Shown here: one piece after another, positions 6,595 through 8,860 of the stretch | Layout: every line of letters starts with the position of its first letter | Position numbering within the stretch: the stretch's first letter is position 1 | DNA from: Parcubacteria group bacterium CG11_big_fil_rev_8_21_14_0_20_41_14 | GTDB taxonomy: Bacteria; Patescibacteriota; Patescibacteriia; UBA2169 | Length of the DNA stretch: 8,860 nt | Direction of reading: 5' to 3' | Assembly (NCBI GenBank): GCA_002787075.1 | Contig: PCVT01000168.1 | Coordinates: forward strand, 296 to 9,155 | The notes under the pieces: model-generated | Databases searched by the model: none | Seen by the model: the letters and a program-made list of their open reading frames with translations, nothing else | Told to the model about the DNA's origin: nothing | Made by a program: the position numbers and the translations under genes

Positions 6595-6607
6595 GAATGG
6601 ATGCCAT
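6539..6607 (-). CDS. Isoleucine-rich leader peptide of the attenuator (22 codons)
   Basis: Starts ATG at 6607 and ends TGA at 6541-6539. The peptide begins MASIQITSIISIIITPLK and ends SGSF. Seven of its 22 residues are Ile (positions 4, 6, 9, 10, 12, 13, 14), including three ATT codons in a row. The run ends 11 nt before antiterminator segment 2, and the last five codons and stop lie within segment 2. A ribosome stalled at the Ile run would leave segment 2 free to form the antiterminator; one that finishes at the stop would cover it and allow termination. The ATG lies 10 nt beyond a perfect -10 box, so it would be translated from an almost leaderless mRNA, without a Shine-Dalgarno site. The composition resembles ilv and thr leader peptides of Enterobacteria, but I see no homology. 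Confidence 0.75.
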   Translation of the reverse strand: MASIQITSIISIIITPLKSGSF

Positions 6608-6617
6608 AATTGATTAT

Positions 6618-6645
6618 ATTATATACTTAATAAAAATGATGTCAA
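6618..6645 (-). promoter_or_regulatory. Consensus promoter of the attenuated transcript
   Basis: On the minus strand, a perfect TTGACA (6640-6645) is followed after 16 nt by a perfect TATAAT (6618-6623). This is the best match to the sigma70 consensus in the window. Transcription should start near 6611, only a few bases before the leader-peptide ATG. Such a strong constitutive promoter fits control by attenuation rather than at initiation. Confidence 0.82.
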
Positions 6646-6682
6646 ATTCGCGGATGCTGATTTATTTTTTGCAAAAAGAAAA

Positions 6683-6712
6683 GGGCGGATTCATTATCTA
6701 ATGAATCCGCCC
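6683..6712 (-). terminator. Intrinsic terminator of the secreted dockerin protein gene
   Basis: GGGCGGATTCATT (6683-6695) and AATGAATCCGCCC (6700-6712) form a perfect 13-bp stem with a 4-nt loop. On the minus strand it is followed by TTTTCTTTTT. It lies about 40 nt after the stop codon at 6752 and separates this gene from the attenuator transcript. Confidence 0.92.
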
Positions 6713-6751
6713 TGTATATAGCATGCTCCTTGCATGCCATTTAAAAAGATC

Positions 6752-8638
6752 TTACTTCAACAAGGTCATGCGTCGCACCTGGCTGAAGTTTGCGGCCCGC
6801 ATTCGGACAAAGTACAGCCCGCTGGCCGCACCATCCGCAGGCCAGACGACTTGGTACTGGCCGGCGAGATGATTCTCGTCCGCCAGGGTCGCGACATGCT
6901 GGCCCAACGCGTCGTAGATCTCCAATGTGACATGACCATCAGTTGGCACATCATACTGGATAGTCGTGGACGCGTTGAACGGGTTGGGGAAGTTCGGTGC
7001 TAAGGCGAACTGGTTCGGCAGAATCGGCGCGATTTCGCCGCGGGCATTGACCAGTACATCCCGGATCAACGCTTTATCCTCCTCAGACAACTCATCCAGT
7101 TTTGGATGATCCAGAATGGCAAGAGTTTCGTCAAGGATGTCGACCGAAATCTTGCCAGCCGCGCCACCACCCCCAGTCGTAGCATGCGCTATAAGCGGCA
7201 ATCCCACTGTATAGCGCAATATATTGGCCACATCTAGGAGACGGACATCGCCATCCCGATCAAAGTCCGCCACCAGGATCTGGTAGTTGACGAACTTAAC
7301 CAGTTCAAGCATCCCCCGCAACAGCAAAGATGCGTCATACGGCGTGATCTCCCCATTTCCTGAAATATCGCCGAAGCGCGCCTTTACCATCACTGTTGAG
7401 GTCTCGGCATAATACTTATCCGAAACCTGATAGTATATGGGCCCTCCTGTCTCGTCATCATCCGGCCAATTCTGCATCCAATCCGGAACCGGAACCAGTA
7501 GAAACTCCCGTTCCGATGATCCAGCGACCACAGTATAGAGATTCGGATCATCCGAAACCAGTACCTCAAATGGTGGCTGGCCACCTTCAATCGTGATTTT
7601 GAGCGTATCTCCGATCACGACCGCCTCGCGATCTTTATGAACCACGATAGGCGGCGTCGGCGGATCCACAACGATAGTTGTCTCGCCGTCTAGCTCCTCA
7701 GTTTCATAGCCATTCCACAAGGTCAAGCGCGTCTCGAATTCAACATGGACAGCGCGGACCCACGCAGGAACGGCATTGATAACCAAATTTCCAAGATTGC
7801 TAACTGGCTCTGGTCCGACGGTCAAGATAATAAATACGGTGTCCTCGACTAATCTGGTTTCGGAAATCATCCCAGAAGGCGGCTCATGCACGAAATCCGC
7901 GGCCATAGTGAGCGGATCAGACACACCGTCGCCTTCTAACTCAACCGCAACCGCGATGATGGCGCCCAGTGCGCTAGTTTCCAGCAGATTCAAATCGAAC
8001 CGCACATCCCGCGCCACATCGCTATAAGGAATCGAATTCGGGGAAAGGTACAGCCCCATCCCAATAGAGATCGGCGGATTTTCTACCTGCACGATGGAAA
8101 CTGGCTGGCTGCCACCATACAGAGCGCGGACCACCTCGCCTTGATACAGTAAGGTGATGGAAGAAATCACGCCCTTGGGGTCGCTGTTGATGGTGTGTCT
8201 CACCTCAGATGTCACGTCTTTGCGCACATCAGCATACAGACGCACGGTGACTATTTGATTCTCGTCAACGCCACACTCAGGGTTGAAATGAAAAAAAGTG
8301 GGCTCATCGTATTCATTTCCAAAATTCTGAAAATCGATAGACGAGCAGTTCTCCTGCCCAATGCGTACGATATCCACGAATGGATTCTCGTACGCGTACG
8401 AAAGGCCCACACCCTCATCCGGAATTCCGATACCGCCAGTGATGACGATCTCGTCGATGGGCGAAAACCCGTCCTCTCCGACAACCAGATATTCTCTGAT
8501 GACCACCGTCTTCTCACCCGGATGAGCAGGATCAGATGAAAAGTTGCGGTTGTTCTCTATGGTGACTGATGTCGCGGACGCGACACCAAATCCCACGAGA
8601 ACCACCAATAAGGTGAACACCAATTTCAGCGTATTCAT
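6752..8638 (-). CDS. Secreted dockerin protein with type IX-like C-terminal sorting domain
   Basis: Start chosen at the ATG at 8638 (628 residues): it has an AGGAGG site about 8 nt upstream and begins with a good signal peptide (MNTLKLVFTLLVVLVGFGVASA, cleavage likely after ASA at 20-22). Frames further upstream would have to begin at a TTG in the promoter. Residues 23-324 are rich in beta-strand patterns and may be cohesin- or Ig-like, but I cannot name the fold. Residues about 325-422 look like an Ig/PKD-type module (EGGQPPFEVLVSDD). Residues 423-480 are a type I dockerin: two calcium loops, Asp424/Ser426/Asn428/Asp435 and Asp458/Asp460/Asp462/Asp469. After a Gly-rich linker, residues 544-628 match the Por/type IX sorting domain (APNFPNPFNAS, EIYDALGQHVATL, GLYFVRM, final TLLK). 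The gene is clearly GC-richer (57% in 7441-7500) than its neighbours (32% in 2521-2580), suggesting transfer from an FCB-group-like donor. Its role, perhaps surface adhesion or scaffolding, is inference. Confidence 0.85.
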   Translation of the reverse strand: MNTLKLVFTLLVVLVGFGVASATSVTIENNRNFSSDPAHPGEKTVVIREYLVVGEDGFSPIDEIVITGGIGIPDEGVGLSYAYENPFVDIVRIGQENCSSIDFQNFGNEYDEPTFFHFNPECGVDENQIVTVRLYADVRKDVTSEVRHTINSDPKGVISSITLLYQGEVVRALYGGSQPVSIVQVENPPISIGMGLYLSPNSIPYSDVARDVRFDLNLLETSALGAIIAVAVELEGDGVSDPLTMAADFVHEPPSGMISETRLVEDTVFIILTVGPEPVSNLGNLVINAVPAWVRAVHVEFETRLTLWNGYETEELDGETTIVVDPPTPPIVVHKDREAVVIGDTLKITIEGGQPPFEVLVSDDPNLYTVVAGSSEREFLLVPVPDWMQNWPDDDETGGPIYYQVSDKYYAETSTVMVKARFGDISGNGEITPYDASLLLRGMLELVKFVNYQILVADFDRDGDVRLLDVANILRYTVGLPLIAHATTGGGGAAGKISVDILDETLAILDHPKLDELSEEDKALIRDVLVNARGEIAPILPNQFALAPNFPNPFNASTTIQYDVPTDGHVTLEIYDALGQHVATLADENHLAGQYQVVWPADGAASGLYFVRMRAANFSQVRRMTLLK

Positions 8639-8641
8639 GAC

Positions 8642-8658
8642 AACTCCTCCTGGGAGTT
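8642..8658 (-). promoter_or_regulatory. Small hairpin overlapping the Shine-Dalgarno of the dockerin gene
   Basis: In the minus-strand RNA, AACUCC and GGAGUU form a 6-bp stem around a CAGGA loop, with the AGGAGG ribosome-binding site split between loop and 3' arm, just before the ATG at 8638. It could reduce translation initiation when folded. The stem is short and may be coincidental. Confidence 0.3.
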
Positions 8659-8707
8659 TTAAGAGTGAAAAAACAGCAGAGAAATGAAAAAACACTAGAA
8701 AAACAGG

Positions 8708-8734
8708 CAAAATAGCGCTTCCTTGGCTATTTTG
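8708..8734 (-). other. Hairpin in the 5' leader of the dockerin gene
   Basis: CAAAATAGC (8708-8716) and GCTATTTTG (8726-8734) are perfectly complementary over 9 bp with a 9-nt loop. In the minus-strand RNA it is followed by CCUGUUUUUC, so it could be a weak terminator or an mRNA-stabilising leader structure. Nothing decides between these. Confidence 0.4.
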
Positions 8735-8777
8735 GAAAAAGTAAGGGAAAAACAAGTTGATTTTCAAAGAACATAAA

Positions 8778-8806
8778 ACCTTAGCACTTTTTATTATTTT
8801 TGTCAA
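8778..8806 (-). promoter_or_regulatory. Putative promoter of the dockerin gene
   Basis: On the minus strand, a perfect TTGACA (8801-8806) is followed after 17 nt by TGC-TAAGGT (hexamer 8778-8783). The hexamer is weak (three of six), but the TGn extension may compensate. It predicts a leader of about 130 nt before the ATG at 8638, an AT-rich stretch with long T-runs that contains the two hairpins listed. Confidence 0.5.
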
Positions 8807-8817
8807 TGTTTATAAAT

Positions 8818-8846
8818 TTGACAGAAGTATTATTTTATGGTAGCAT
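8818..8846 (+). promoter_or_regulatory. Putative divergent promoter reading out of the window
   Basis: TTGACA (8818-8823) is followed after 17 nt by TAGCAT (8841-8846, four of six). It points away from the dockerin-gene promoter; the two -35 boxes form an inverted repeat separated by 11 nt. The gene it would serve begins beyond 8860 and cannot be seen. Confidence 0.45.
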
Positions 8847-8860
8847 TTCTGCTTAAACAA

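Noticed and set aside
6719..6740. GCATGC motifs repeated at 6721-6737.
   Set aside because: A short palindrome appearing twice by chance next to a stop codon; no longer repeat or structure extends from it.
7390..8539. Several overlapping open frames on both strands inside the dockerin-protein gene.
   Set aside because: They are by-products of the GC-richer coding sequence; none has a ribosome-binding site or recognisable protein features.
1..8638. Possible TGA recoding to glycine, as in Gracilibacteria/Absconditabacteria.
   Set aside because: Conserved genes are full length under the standard code, with no internal TGA, and tsf ends at a TGA in the right place for the family.
8727..8774. 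A 15-codon Phe/Leu-rich frame (MFFENQLVFPLLFPK) in the leader of the dockerin gene, resembling a second attenuator leader peptide.
   Set aside because: The only convincing promoter would start transcription at or after its ATG, it has no Shine-Dalgarno site, and no antiterminator segment pairs with the following hairpin.
8639..8806. Extending the dockerin-protein gene upstream to a TTG at 8806.
   Set aside because: That start is the -35 box itself, it would bury the signal peptide internally, and an AGGAGG site precedes the ATG at 8638.

Overview
The window looks like chromosomal DNA from a small-genome bacterium, most likely of the Candidate Phyla Radiation (Patescibacteria/Parcubacteria-like). 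This is inferred from the short archaeal/eukaryotic-type prolyl-tRNA synthetase beside serS, the short EF-Ts, AT-rich core genes, many starts without a Shine-Dalgarno site, and promoters placed almost on top of start codons. The taxonomy is not proven. Every gene I accept lies on the minus strand, so transcription runs from high to low coordinates. Conserved genes stay open under the standard code, with TAA, TAG and TGA all used as stops.

Right to left, region by region. 8639-8860: an AT-rich control region with back-to-back promoters, one reading left into the exported-protein gene and one reading right out of the window. 6752-8638: a GC-richer gene for a secreted 628-residue protein with a signal peptide, beta-rich and Ig-like regions, a type I dockerin and a Por/type IX-type C-terminal sorting domain. 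It is closed by a 13-bp terminator hairpin and is probably a horizontal acquisition. 6104-6645: a consensus promoter, a 22-codon isoleucine-rich leader peptide, mutually exclusive RNA hairpins, an intrinsic terminator, then an unrecognised 117-residue protein gene. This has the full logic of a ribosome-mediated transcription attenuator and is the most interesting part of the window. 3840-6038: the translation/nucleotide operon rpsB-tsf-pyrH (ribosomal protein S2, EF-Ts, UMP kinase), with its own promoter, a hairpin-bearing leader, and a GC-rich palindromic element between tsf and pyrH. 2763-3859: gap (glyceraldehyde-3-phosphate dehydrogenase), with a strong promoter only 8 nt from its start codon and a terminator. 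1911-2753: a divergent patatin-like hydrolase. 1-1927: proS followed 5 nt later by the beginning of serS, again with a promoter 8 nt from the proS start.

Most genes are housekeeping: translation (rpsB, tsf, proS, serS), pyrimidine nucleotides (pyrH) and glycolysis (gap). The accessory part is 6104-8638: an amino-acid-sensing leader controlling an orphan protein, next to a probably transferred secreted protein. No stretch longer than about 300 bases lacks a gene. I saw no tRNA, rRNA, CRISPR array, transposase or origin.
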